Shown: positions 15,341 through 23,113 of the stretch, piece by piece
Numbering within the stretch: the first letter of the stretch is position 1
Layout of the letters: each line of letters opens with the position of its first letter
From: a virus
Length of the DNA: 56,920 nt
IMG/VR virus record: IMGVR_UViG_3300025120_014399
Coordinates: 1-56,920 of that record
Reading direction: 5' to 3' (one strand)
The notes under the pieces: model-generated
Seen by the model: only the letters and a program-made list of their open reading frames with translations
The model's database searches: none
What the model was told of the DNA's origin: nothing
Position numbers and translations under genes: made by a program

Positions 15341-18271
15341 GTGAAAGTCGTTGTCAAAAAAAATGTACTCTTTAATCTTCTAAAAGCTTCACTTAGTGAA
15401 TCACGCTCCGGTCATTCAGACTTTTATAGTGATGGTAGCTTTTTAGGTAGATTTGAAGAGAAAGAAGAAGAAATAGATTATTTAAATAGTGACGTTCCAC
15501 TGCGGGCTAGCCCGACGTCTTCAACCCAACTGCATATGAAAAATTTTGATGTTTCGGATCCGGAATATTTGCCGGCATCTAAATCCGGATTTCTAGCTGC
15601 TGCAGCTGCTATATTAGAGCATGTTCCAGACAGTCAAATAGAATTTGCATATGAAAGATTACACAAGCTTCTAGATACTATCATAGAAAAAGAAGATGAA
15701 AGAAACTATGGATCGTTAAAAGAAACTTTTAAAAGATTGTTTTTAAATGAATCTAGGGAATATTATTTAAAAAATGCTGCAAAAAAAGTTAGAATGGGTG
15801 AAGATGCTATTGGTATCGCTCAAGATATGATAGACATGTATGCTGAATTTGAAAACGAAGATGCTTTTGAACTAGGGCGAACAATTGAAGACATATCATA
15901 CGCAGACGCAGGATTCGACATGACACAAGCAACAACACCGGCACCGGTGCTACCTGCTGACAATGTAAGAACTGTTGCCTCACGAAGGCCTCGTCGTGTA
16001 ATAACAAAAAAACAATCTGTTCCTGAACAAAAACCCGATCTAGAATATTCTGCTGAATCCCCTACATCTTGGGATGACTATACTTCAAACGACATCACTG
16101 GAGCCGATGGCCGTGCACTAGCTGCAGCAACAAGTAAAGAGGAGTTTGTGTTAGGGTACAATGATGCATCAAAAGATACTACTTCACCAAAAAAAGACAA
16201 AAGAGACATGTCGGGTATGAATCCTGACTACATAGACGGGTATGAACGTGGTTATAAAGAATTCTCCGGTGAAGTAAAGCCATATAGCTTTGAATCAGAA
16301 TCTAGACCTAACCCTAGGGATCTATTAAAACAGCAAGAAGCATCAATAAAAATTAGTAGAGCTAATTTTGGAGATCCTGACTTACCCGCTGTTTTAAAAT
16401 TAATTCCTGAATTATACTTGATTATAAAAGAAATAGGTTTTAAGTTAGAAGTTGATAGATACAACCTTATGATGTCAGGCGATTCTGTGAAACAGGCAGA
16501 TGCTAATATTAGACAAGTATACAATATTAGTCATTTAGAAAGCTTCATATACTGGAATATGATGAAAGCATATTTCAATAAGGATTACGCTTTAAGGAGT
16601 TTTAATAAACACTTTAATGTTATAATGAGTAGTAAGTATGTAACAAACGAAACAAGAATATTTAAAAAAGGATTCTCGCAAGCTTTAAAGACGGACGGTC
16701 TAGATGAAGAACAAGGTATAGAGCTTTTATCACAAAATTTTGTTGCAAAGATTTTAGATGATGTGTCAAGCTACAACTATGAACCTGACAAAGATAAGCA
16801 TTTAAAAATGACACTAAGGAACACATTTTCAACTTTAGTATCTTATTTTCAATCTGGCAAGGGTGTAGATCAAAAAAGTGCAGAAGGAACTAAAAATTAT
16901 CAAGCAAACAATTCTTTTACGTTTGCTAACAATGTTAAAGAAGAATACAGGGAAGATATTATTTCTGATTTTTTAGACGCATTAACAGAAAAATATTTAG
17001 TAAATAATGTATATAAGGTCAAGTCAGGAAGAAAACTACCTAACAATCCAAAGAAAAACGAATATTATGAATACGATCCAATTGAAGTCAATAAAAAAGC
17101 AACGACATATGCTAATGATATTATTGATGATTCATTAAAGGCTCAGGCTGATGGAACGACAGTTGATATATTTAGCGATGAAAAACAAGAAAATGAAGGT
17201 ATACTGGACAACGAAGATTCACCGGACGAAATGACAGATGAAGAGATATCTCAAAAACTTTCAAATACTAGTGATTTTCAGACATTAGCACCGTTCTTTG
17301 GATTTAGCGGAGCTCCAGGCATGAGACAGTGGTTTTTAAAGTTTGCAAAAAGATTTTTTGAAATGGGTATTATTTCAGCAAAATCAGGAGATAGAACACT
17401 TATTAAATTTCACAGTCAAATGGTCGAAGCTGTCCTAGAAACATTAAATGAAAATCTTCCTGAATTAGCAAACTTAATGTTAGACGAAATAAAAGACGTA
17501 TCTAAAGAAACACAAGACTTTGATGAGCAATCCAGGCTTTTGCTTGTTAATGTTTTACTCACTTGCGCAAAACAAATCGATGAAGCATTTCAAACATTTC
17601 TAGACACTGGTGATGAGCTTCATTCGACAATGGTGTCAGGAAAATCTAAAAATGGTGAAGTACAACCAATTCCTTTTTTAGACTCTTTAGGCGGACAATT
17701 AACCAGATCAGTTAACGGTATGTTTTTTAAGAAAGTATTGACTAGATTGGACCGGTCATGGACAGACTATGTAGCTGAGCAGCTGCAAACAAATAAACAA
17801 TTTATAAACTACATAGCTGACAATATTTCTAATTCCGCAAATATTGACGTAAAGGCAGCAAAATCAGTTGCTGAATACTTTATTGGTAAAAAAAATGCAC
17901 CTACAATTTTAACAAACAGGGTTGGGACAAAAACAGAAAGGGTTTATAAAACAGCAGCTAAAGGAAATCCATCAAAAGGTGTTAAGACATTAATGAAGTA
18001 CGGTATTGATGCTGATGCGTATCACATAATAAACATCGAAGCACAAGATTGGTTTGAGGATATGCTAATGACAGACTTTGCAAAAGTACTGGCAGATGGG
18101 GAAGTTTTTAAAGGACAGTACAGAGAGTTGATTGAAAAAGATTACGCAAAACTAAGCAAAAACATTAAGTCATTTAAAACCGTTGTATTGACGGCTTTGC
18201 AAGATGTCATCGTCGGATCAGAAGAAAGAATGGCAATGGATCAGCTAAAAGATTATGAGGTGGAAAGTTAA
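15341..18271 (+). CDS. Large hypothetical protein (976 residues), probable virion or DNA-associated protein
   Basis: The GTG start lies behind AGGAG. The N terminus V-L-F-N-L-L-K-A-S-L-S-E-S looks like a variant of the virion tag with an L-S-E-S cleavage-like site at about residues 18-21. Residues 30-240 are acidic and partly low-complexity. Around residues 268-307 the pattern G-Y-N-D-A ... D-Y-I-D-G-Y-E-R-G-Y recalls ribosome-modulation-factor-like repeats. The remaining part is mostly helical, with F-F-G-F-S-G-A-P-G-M-R-Q-W-F-L-K near residue 655. I do not recognise the family. It ends overlapping the next start (TAATG). Confidence 0.6.
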   Translation: MKVVVKKNVLFNLLKASLSESRSGHSDFYSDGSFLGRFEEKEEEIDYLNSDVPLRASPTSSTQLHMKNFDVSDPEYLPASKSGFLAAAAAILEHVPDSQIEFAYERLHKLLDTIIEKEDERNYGSLKETFKRLFLNESREYYLKNAAKKVRMGEDAIGIAQDMIDMYAEFENEDAFELGRTIEDISYADAGFDMTQATTPAPVLPADNVRTVASRRPRRVITKKQSVPEQKPDLEYSAESPTSWDDYTSNDITGADGRALAAATSKEEFVLGYNDASKDTTSPKKDKRDMSGMNPDYIDGYERGYKEFSGEVKPYSFESESRPNPRDLLKQQEASIKISRANFGDPDLPAVLKLIPELYLIIKEIGFKLEVDRYNLMMSGDSVKQADANIRQVYNISHLESFIYWNMMKAYFNKDYALRSFNKHFNVIMSSKYVTNETRIFKKGFSQALKTDGLDEEQGIELLSQNFVAKILDDVSSYNYEPDKDKHLKMTLRNTFSTLVSYFQSGKGVDQKSAEGTKNYQANNSFTFANNVKEEYREDIISDFLDALTEKYLVNNVYKVKSGRKLPNNPKKNEYYEYDPIEVNKKATTYANDIIDDSLKAQADGTTVDIFSDEKQENEGILDNEDSPDEMTDEEISQKLSNTSDFQTLAPFFGFSGAPGMRQWFLKFAKRFFEMGIISAKSGDRTLIKFHSQMVEAVLETLNENLPELANLMLDEIKDVSKETQDFDEQSRLLLVNVLLTCAKQIDEAFQTFLDTGDELHSTMVSGKSKNGEVQPIPFLDSLGGQLTRSVNGMFFKKVLTRLDRSWTDYVAEQLQTNKQFINYIADNISNSANIDVKAAKSVAEYFIGKKNAPTILTNRVGTKTERVYKTAAKGNPSKGVKTLMKYGIDADAYHIINIEAQDWFEDMLMTDFAKVLADGEVFKGQYRELIEKDYAKLSKNIKSFKTVVLTALQDVIVGSEERMAMDQLKDYEVES

Positions 18272-18681
18272 TGCTAACATCATCTATTTTAAATAGTATT
18301 CTTGGAAAAAACACTTTAAAAGAATCAATCGATATTTACCAAAATGAAGCTTTTGATCAATTAGACTTTATTAATAGACAGATGAAGTTTAGTGACGTAC
18401 CCGTAGAAGCAAAAGAGTCTAGCTGGACTGAATTTGATCACGGAGCCTACACAGCAATTGAAAAACTATATACAATGAAAGACAATGATCATTTAATATA
18501 TTTTATAAACGAAATATTAAAAGAAAGCCAAAGAATTAATCACCACCCTAAAATCATGATCGATCACATGAACGTTGATATATCACTATATACAAAAGAC
18601 ATTAATGATGTGACTGAGTCTGATATTAAATTGTCAAGAATAATTGACGAAGTCTATAATGATATATTTTTTATTGAGTAA
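18271..18681 (+). CDS. Pterin-4a-carbinolamine dehydratase-like protein
   Basis: This is a 136-residue protein. The C-terminal 75 residues fit the PCD/DCoH fold: a helix with F-I-N-E-I-L-K-E-S-Q-R, then I-N-H-H-P-K at residues 89-94 (active-site H-H-P), then a strand N-V-D-I-S-L-Y-T-K-D and a helix D-I-K-L-S-R-I-I-D. The third catalytic histidine of PCD sits in T-H-D; here that position reads T-K-D, so the family dehydratase activity is doubtful. Residues 1-28 are a separate extension containing L-K-E-S, similar to the tags of neighbours. Flanking genes are virion-like, so a structural use is possible. Confidence 0.65.
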   Translation: MLTSSILNSILGKNTLKESIDIYQNEAFDQLDFINRQMKFSDVPVEAKESSWTEFDHGAYTAIEKLYTMKDNDHLIYFINEILKESQRINHHPKIMIDHMNVDISLYTKDINDVTESDIKLSRIIDEVYNDIFFIE

Positions 18682-18684
18682 CTG

Positions 18685-19044
18685 ATGGCATTTTTTGTAA
18701 GCAAAGACTTGGAAGGCAGAGTAGATGAAAATAGTTTAATACCAAATTCTTCAGTAGAAAGAATATCAAAAGAATTTGTTTTACAAGTAGACGAAGTAGA
18801 ATTTCAAATAATAGAAATAAAATTTTTTAATAATGATATATTTGACTATGCTGAAATAGAATGTGAATGTAATATTTATGCTGTTGATTATTTAGCTTTT
18901 TCTAAAGAAAGCGGAAAAATATATTTTAAAAATAACACAATAGAAATAAGTGATTTGCAAATTATTAAAATTTTAAAAAAAGATAATGATATTTATAGTA
19001 TAAGAGTAAATGGATCTATTCCAAGAGGAAAAATCAATGTTTAA
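18685..19044 (+). CDS. Hypothetical beta-rich protein
   Basis: This is a 119-residue acidic protein, mostly beta strands, with no known family. Segments such as F-Q-I-I-E-I-K-F-F and Y-S-I-R-V-N-G-S-I repeat a sandwich-like pattern. It lies 3 bases after the PCD-like gene and overlaps the acidic protein at 19037 by 8 bases. A small virion or assembly protein is one possibility. Confidence 0.55.
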   Translation: MAFFVSKDLEGRVDENSLIPNSSVERISKEFVLQVDEVEFQIIEIKFFNNDIFDYAEIECECNIYAVDYLAFSKESGKIYFKNNTIEISDLQIIKILKKDNDIYSIRVNGSIPRGKINV

Positions 19045-19774
19045 AATAGATAGTGAAAAAGAGCTTTTGTCTTTTTTGAGAATACTTTCAGAAGAGTCAG
19101 TAAAAAAATCAAAAAATACGCTTAGTGAAAAATCATCAGATGAGCTTTCTTCATCCTTTGATAAAAGATTAGAAGATGAAAATGAATTATATGAGCAAGA
19201 GGATGATGCAGATCCTGAATTGGCTGCTGATACTGTTGAAGAAGAAGAAGTTGAAGAAGAAGAAGTTGAAGAAGAAGCTGCGGATGAAGCTGAGCCTGAA
19301 GTGCAGCAGAAACCTGATGAAGAATTACGAGCTAGCTTAGATTCTTTGGAAAGAAATATTAATTCACTTAGAGCAGGTAGGTCACTAAAGGATAGCACAG
19401 TTGAAAGCCAATTAGAAATTTATTTTGATAGACTGGGTGATGATGAAAAATCTTTAATGGTTCTTTTTATAAGAGAGCTTTCAAAAATTCTGTCCGGAAA
19501 AGTTACGGGTGACAATGCTGTTGATCCAAATCAAGAACCTTACAACCTAGATGTAGTTCAATCCGGTGAAGAAGAACCTGCTGAGGCGGAAGTTCCAGCT
19601 GAGTCTGAAAAAAACATTGACGATCTTGCTGACACTTACGCAGAAGAAGAAGAAGAAGTTGAAGAAGAAGAAGTTGAAGAAGACGAAGAAGATAATTCGC
19701 CGCCAATTCAGGTAGGGAAACAACAAAATTTAGCAGAAATAAGAAGAAAAATTCAAAAGCTTATGAGATCATGA
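19037..19774 (+). CDS. Highly acidic repeat protein, possible scaffold or internal head protein
   Basis: About 245 residues. The start at 19037 was chosen for the AGAGGA upstream; an earlier ATG at 19010 is in frame. Two Glu/Val runs built on the E-E-E-V unit lie near residues 67-80 and 200-216. Between them is a helical domain (residues 100-165) with L-E-I-Y-F-D-R-L-G-D-D-E-K. The N terminus has L-L-S-F-L-R-I-L-S-E-E-S, and the C terminus R-R-K-I-Q-K-L-M-R is a short basic helix. Acidic low-complexity arms with a basic end are common in scaffold proteins, but this is not diagnostic. Confidence 0.6.
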   Translation: MFKIDSEKELLSFLRILSEESVKKSKNTLSEKSSDELSSSFDKRLEDENELYEQEDDADPELAADTVEEEEVEEEEVEEEAADEAEPEVQQKPDEELRASLDSLERNINSLRAGRSLKDSTVESQLEIYFDRLGDDEKSLMVLFIRELSKILSGKVTGDNAVDPNQEPYNLDVVQSGEEEPAEAEVPAESEKNIDDLADTYAEEEEEVEEEEVEEDEEDNSPPIQVGKQQNLAEIRRKIQKLMRS

Positions 19775-20703
19775 TGAGGATAAAGGAAGACGATATACGA
19801 AAAATAATTAGGCACGCAATCTTAAATGAGATTACCAGCCCTAGAATGGCAGATATCAGCTCTTTTAAATCAAAAGACTGTCCATACTATCGTGACATAC
19901 CTGCAAAGTTTGCAAAACTTATGGCGTCAGGAACTTTTGGAGAGATGGCAGACACACTTAGCAGAAAATTTCCAAAAATAGCTAGCGACTTGGGCATGAT
20001 TGGTCTAGGAAGTCAGGCAGGGGAGATCAGTACTGGTACATACCACCCGAGTGATATGGCGTCTATAGGTAAAAGCGATAATACAGCACAAATATTGTTT
20101 GGATATATCAATAGTTATGCATATGCTCAAGGCATGGGATGTTTAGAGTTTTATTATCTTGGGCTAGCTCTTGATTTTTTAGATACACTCTTCGGAGGAG
20201 CAGAAGGCAGAGGTAATAACAAGCCACCTGTTAATCCGAGAAATACAATTGTTGAATTTAGAAAAGGTATTGAAGAGAAATCTGTAGAATTAGCTCATGA
20301 CTCTGCTGGGTTCGTCAATAATTATGCATTCTATTCTTTACCTAGACTAGCAGGTAAGGGACCAGAATACAATGAAAGTGATTGTATTGATTTGCTAACT
20401 AAAGACTTGAAAGACTATCAATCAAGAATTGATACTATCAGAAACATAAGAGAGAATAGCATATCTGATGCTTATGAAAAAATTATAGACACATTAGATA
20501 TTGAATCAACTAAGGTTGCTAAAAGTATTGATTTGTCTGCAATAGACAGAGAAGATATTAATCTTTCTGAACAGCTTAAGAAAAATGCTATAGCAGATTT
20601 AATTATAGTGCTGTCTGATGCGAGACTCAATTACAATAATGTAATTAGTTCGAACAAAGATTTTAATATGATATTTAGAAATTTTATTACTTCAAATTCA
20701 TAA
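19771..20703 (+). CDS. Tagged hypothetical protein (310 residues), probable virion protein
   Basis: The start overlaps the previous stop (ATGA). The N terminus M-R-I-K-E-D-D-I-R-K-I-I-R-H-A-I-L-N-E is a form of the recurrent tag. The body has two parts: residues 25-150 are mixed with many Gly and aromatic residues (Y-A-Y-A-Q-G-M-G-C-L-E-F-Y), and residues 150-310 are helical. No family is recognised. A clear TATAAT promoter follows, so this gene likely ends a transcription unit. Confidence 0.6.
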   Translation: MMRIKEDDIRKIIRHAILNEITSPRMADISSFKSKDCPYYRDIPAKFAKLMASGTFGEMADTLSRKFPKIASDLGMIGLGSQAGEISTGTYHPSDMASIGKSDNTAQILFGYINSYAYAQGMGCLEFYYLGLALDFLDTLFGGAEGRGNNKPPVNPRNTIVEFRKGIEEKSVELAHDSAGFVNNYAFYSLPRLAGKGPEYNESDCIDLLTKDLKDYQSRIDTIRNIRENSISDAYEKIIDTLDIESTKVAKSIDLSAIDREDINLSEQLKKNAIADLIIVLSDARLNYNNVISSNKDFNMIFRNFITSNS

Positions 20704-20723
20704 AGTTTTACTTTGAACTTTGT

Positions 20724-20729
20724 TATAAT
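20724..20729 (+). promoter_or_regulatory. Putative -10 box (TATAAT), with TATAAATA 9 bases downstream
   Basis: TATAAT at 20724-20729 lies 36 bases before the start at 20766. TATAAATA, identical to the T4 late -10 sequence, lies at 20739-20746. TTGAAC lies 12 bases upstream of the first box, which is too close for a normal -35. Either box could serve a region-2-only sigma factor. Confidence 0.45.
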
Positions 20730-20765
20730 ATATTGCTATATAAATAGAATATATGAGGAAACGAA

Positions 20766-21116
20766 ATGACAAATAATAACTGGATTCCAGAGATAATGTA
20801 CGAAGAAACCGACGAAGGTTTAAGCTCACACATTCCGTTTATAATGGTTCCCGTCGATCAAGAAATGCCAAAGATGATTTTTGTTTTTGAAAGTAGAGAA
20901 ACAGGCGAACATGAACCAAATCAAGACGGCGATCCTGTACCTATTTTTGAAATGGATCTACACCAATACGCAGACATGCTCCAGCTAAAAAATAAGTTAG
21001 ATGAATCAACATACAATAAGGTTAGAGAGTGTCTAGGACTAGAGCCTTTAAGAGAAGCAGCTGAGAAAGGCTCTGCGATCACTGAATCGATTAGAAAAAA
21101 TTTAGATAATTCTTAA
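20766..21116 (+). CDS. Hypothetical acidic protein
   Basis: This is a 116-residue acidic protein starting behind GAGGA. The first 65 residues are beta-rich (I-P-F-I-M-V-P-V-D and M-I-F-V-F-E-S). The last 45 residues are helical (Y-A-D-M-L-Q-L-K-N-K-L-D). It has its own promoter region. The family is unknown. Confidence 0.6.
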   Translation: MTNNNWIPEIMYEETDEGLSSHIPFIMVPVDQEMPKMIFVFESRETGEHEPNQDGDPVPIFEMDLHQYADMLQLKNKLDESTYNKVRECLGLEPLREAAEKGSAITESIRKNLDNS

Positions 21117-21156
21117 TTTAAGTGATAGTTAGTTAAGTAATGGAGGAGTTATAACC

Positions 21157-21615
21157 ATGAAGATAAACGTAGACAGAATGGCTAGACTAGCCGGTTTAAG
21201 CAAAAATTCTAGTAGATCATCTAAATCTTTAAACGAAGGCATGAGTTACGATCACATGGAAGAAATGGATCATGAAAAGCCTATGGAAGAAATGTATGAA
21301 GAAGATCCTATGGAAGAAATGTATGAAGAAGAATCTGATTTCATGGAAGAGATAATTGAAGTTGATGAAGTTGAGTTGGTTCAAGAACTTCGAAGAGCTA
21401 AAAAAATAATGCTCGAGTCTAAAAAAAGAAAAACAAGTCAGAGTTTGCAAGAATTAAAACTTCAAAAAATAATTGAAGAGGAAGTTCAAAATATTTTTGG
21501 TGAAATGGATTTAAACTTAAATTCAGACTGGGTGTATGGATCAAACAAGCCAAAGCGATCAAAAAAAGGTTATTCACATCAAGGTAGCTTCTTAAAAGGC
21601 ATGGGTTTTAAATAA
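21157..21615 (+). CDS. Acidic protein with M-E-E-M repeats, probable virion or assembly protein
   Basis: This is a 152-residue protein behind GGAGG. It opens with M-K-I-N-V-D-R-M-A-R-L-A-G-L and then S-L-N-E-G, a possible cleavage site near residue 28. Residues 30-65 hold about five copies of a (D/E)-P-M-E-E-M-Y-E-E-like unit. A helical region and a basic Gly/Lys C terminus follow. The repeat codes for a strongly negative arm, as in scaffold or decoy proteins. The function is unknown. Confidence 0.6.
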   Translation: MKINVDRMARLAGLSKNSSRSSKSLNEGMSYDHMEEMDHEKPMEEMYEEDPMEEMYEEESDFMEEIIEVDEVELVQELRRAKKIMLESKKRKTSQSLQELKLQKIIEEEVQNIFGEMDLNLNSDWVYGSNKPKRSKKGYSHQGSFLKGMGFK

Positions 21616-21665
21616 ATCTAAAAAAAATAAGTCAAAAAAACTTATAAATTTGGCCACTTTCGTAT

Positions 21666-21671
21666 TATAAT
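21666..21671 (+). promoter_or_regulatory. Putative -10 box (TATAAT) upstream of gene 21694
   Basis: TATAAT in a GTATTATAATTC context lies 22 bases before the ATG at 21694. TTGGCC lies 15 bases upstream and is a weak -35 candidate. AGGAG follows. Confidence 0.45.
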
Positions 21672-21693
21672 TCTATCAGAACAGGAGTTTGTG

Positions 21694-22119
21694 ATGGAAC
21701 AATATGAAGTTGGTCAAATTTTGTATATGACGAGTAGTAAGTCTTTTAAGATAATACCTATTCAAGTTGTTGAAGAAGTAGTCAGAACAACAATAGCGGG
21801 GAAAGAAAAGACTTACATGATCTGCTTTCCTGACAAAGGCAAAACTATATCTGACATTAAGAAAATAAAAACTGAAATATTTAAAACGGTAGACGCTGTA
21901 GAAGTTTATCTGATTGAAAATACAAAAAAAGCAATAAAACAATTAATTTCAGAAGCAGACATAATTAAAAATGATGCATTCGGTACTGTAAAGAAAATAG
22001 AGCAGCAGGTAGAAAAACCTGTGCAACAAAAAAATCTTGATGATATAATAAAGGTAGATTTAGGAAACGGCCAGGTCGGCAGAATTTCTAAAAAACAAAT
22101 ACCCATATCAGGAGAATAA
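21694..22119 (+). CDS. Conserved phage-type hypothetical protein
   Basis: This is a 141-residue protein. The first 80 residues, V-G-Q-I-L-Y-M-T-S-S-K-S then P-I-Q-V-V-E-E-V-V-R and T-Y-M-I-C-F-P, look like a small beta domain that I associate with phage hypothetical proteins. A Lys-rich linker follows, and a final small domain has V-D-L-G-N-G-Q-V-G-R-I. ATG at 21694 is preferred over GTG at 21691 by spacing from AGGAG. It lies 2 bases before the 5' nuclease gene. Confidence 0.6.
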   Translation: MEQYEVGQILYMTSSKSFKIIPIQVVEEVVRTTIAGKEKTYMICFPDKGKTISDIKKIKTEIFKTVDAVEVYLIENTKKAIKQLISEADIIKNDAFGTVKKIEQQVEKPVQQKNLDDIIKVDLGNGQVGRISKKQIPISGE

Positions 22120-22121
22120 CT

Positions 22122-22919
22122 ATGAAAGTTTTATTTTTAGACGCGTATAATTTAATATATCGAGCTCGTTCCGGATTCACAAAAGGTGATTATGCAGTCA
22201 TATATAACTTTTTCAGAGGTGTAAGACCTTTAATAGAAAAGTTTAATCCTGACAAAGTCTACTTTGTGCTTGAAGGAAATCCTAAGTTTAGAGCTCAATT
22301 AAGTGAAGGAAACTATAAAGCAAATAGAAAATCAGCAGGAGATCTGTTTCACAGGCAAAAAGCATCAATTATAAATATGGTTTCTTCAATGATGCCTTTT
22401 TATGTTGTCAAACACCCAGAACTGGAATGTGATGATACAATTGCAACATTAGTATACAAGCATCATAGAGAAGGTGATGAATCAACAATCATTTCTTCAG
22501 ACTCAGACTTTATTCAGCTTCTTGGAAAGATGAATGTTAAACTATACAACCCAGTAAGAAAAGTCTTTATAGAGGCACCAGAATATGATTATGTTACCTG
22601 GAAAGCATTAAGGGGTGATGCAACAGACAACATACCCGGGATCCCTGGCTGTGGTGATAAAACAGCAACAAAACTTATGACGGGAAGACCCGAACTATTA
22701 AAAGAATATCTATCCCAAAAAGATAGAATGAAGATATTTGAAAGAAATGTTAATTTAATTAGGCTGGTTGATTTTTCAAATGACTTAAGCATGTTACAAT
22801 ATACACATGGTCATCTAGATGCAGAAATGCTTAGAGAGACTTTTTCTGATCTTGGTTTTGACTCAATGATAAAAGAAAAAACGTGGAACAAATACATTAA
22901 AACATTTGAAGGGTTATGA
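22122..22919 (+). CDS. 5'-3' exonuclease / flap endonuclease (T4 RNase H / Pol I N-domain type)
   Basis: This is a 265-residue PIN-like nuclease. Acidic residues sit in F-L-D-A-Y-N near residue 5, E-C-D-D-T-I near residue 104, S-S-D-S-D-F near residue 127, and G-D-A-T-D-N-I-P-G-I-P-G near residue 165, followed by the helix-hairpin-helix G-C-G-D-K-T-A-T-K-L. K-A-N-R-K near residue 66 is the basic pocket. It should remove RNA primers and 5' flaps during replication. The length matches single-domain phage enzymes. Confidence 0.93.
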   Translation: MKVLFLDAYNLIYRARSGFTKGDYAVIYNFFRGVRPLIEKFNPDKVYFVLEGNPKFRAQLSEGNYKANRKSAGDLFHRQKASIINMVSSMMPFYVVKHPELECDDTIATLVYKHHREGDESTIISSDSDFIQLLGKMNVKLYNPVRKVFIEAPEYDYVTWKALRGDATDNIPGIPGCGDKTATKLMTGRPELLKEYLSQKDRMKIFERNVNLIRLVDFSNDLSMLQYTHGHLDAEMLRETFSDLGFDSMIKEKTWNKYIKTFEGL

Positions 22920-23110
22920 TAGTGAGCAATTATTTAAACGAAGACATACAAAAATCGCTGAGAGCATCAGGATTAATTACAGAAAGCGAAGTAGTAACAC
23001 AGCAGGGTGATCTTTATATTGCAGTTGATGTAATAAGTAAAAAGCAGCGAATTATTAATATTGAAAAGTCTGGCCTAAATGAAAACACCCGACGTGTATT
23101 AAAAGGATAA
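22916..23110 (+). CDS. Small hypothetical protein
   Basis: This is a 64-residue protein whose ATG overlaps the nuclease stop (ATGA). It has a helical first third (Y-L-N-E-D-I-Q-K-S-L) and a beta segment (D-L-Y-I-A-V-D-V-I). No family is recognised. It ends 3 bases before groEL, so it may be co-translated with it. It is too short and unlike GroES to be the missing co-chaperonin. Confidence 0.6.
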   Translation: MIVSNYLNEDIQKSLRASGLITESEVVTQQGDLYIAVDVISKKQRIINIEKSGLNENTRRVLKG

Positions 23111-23113
23111 GTT

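Noticed and set aside
22916-23110. GroES candidate upstream of groEL
   Set aside because: At 64 residues it is too short and shows no mobile-loop or roof-hairpin pattern.
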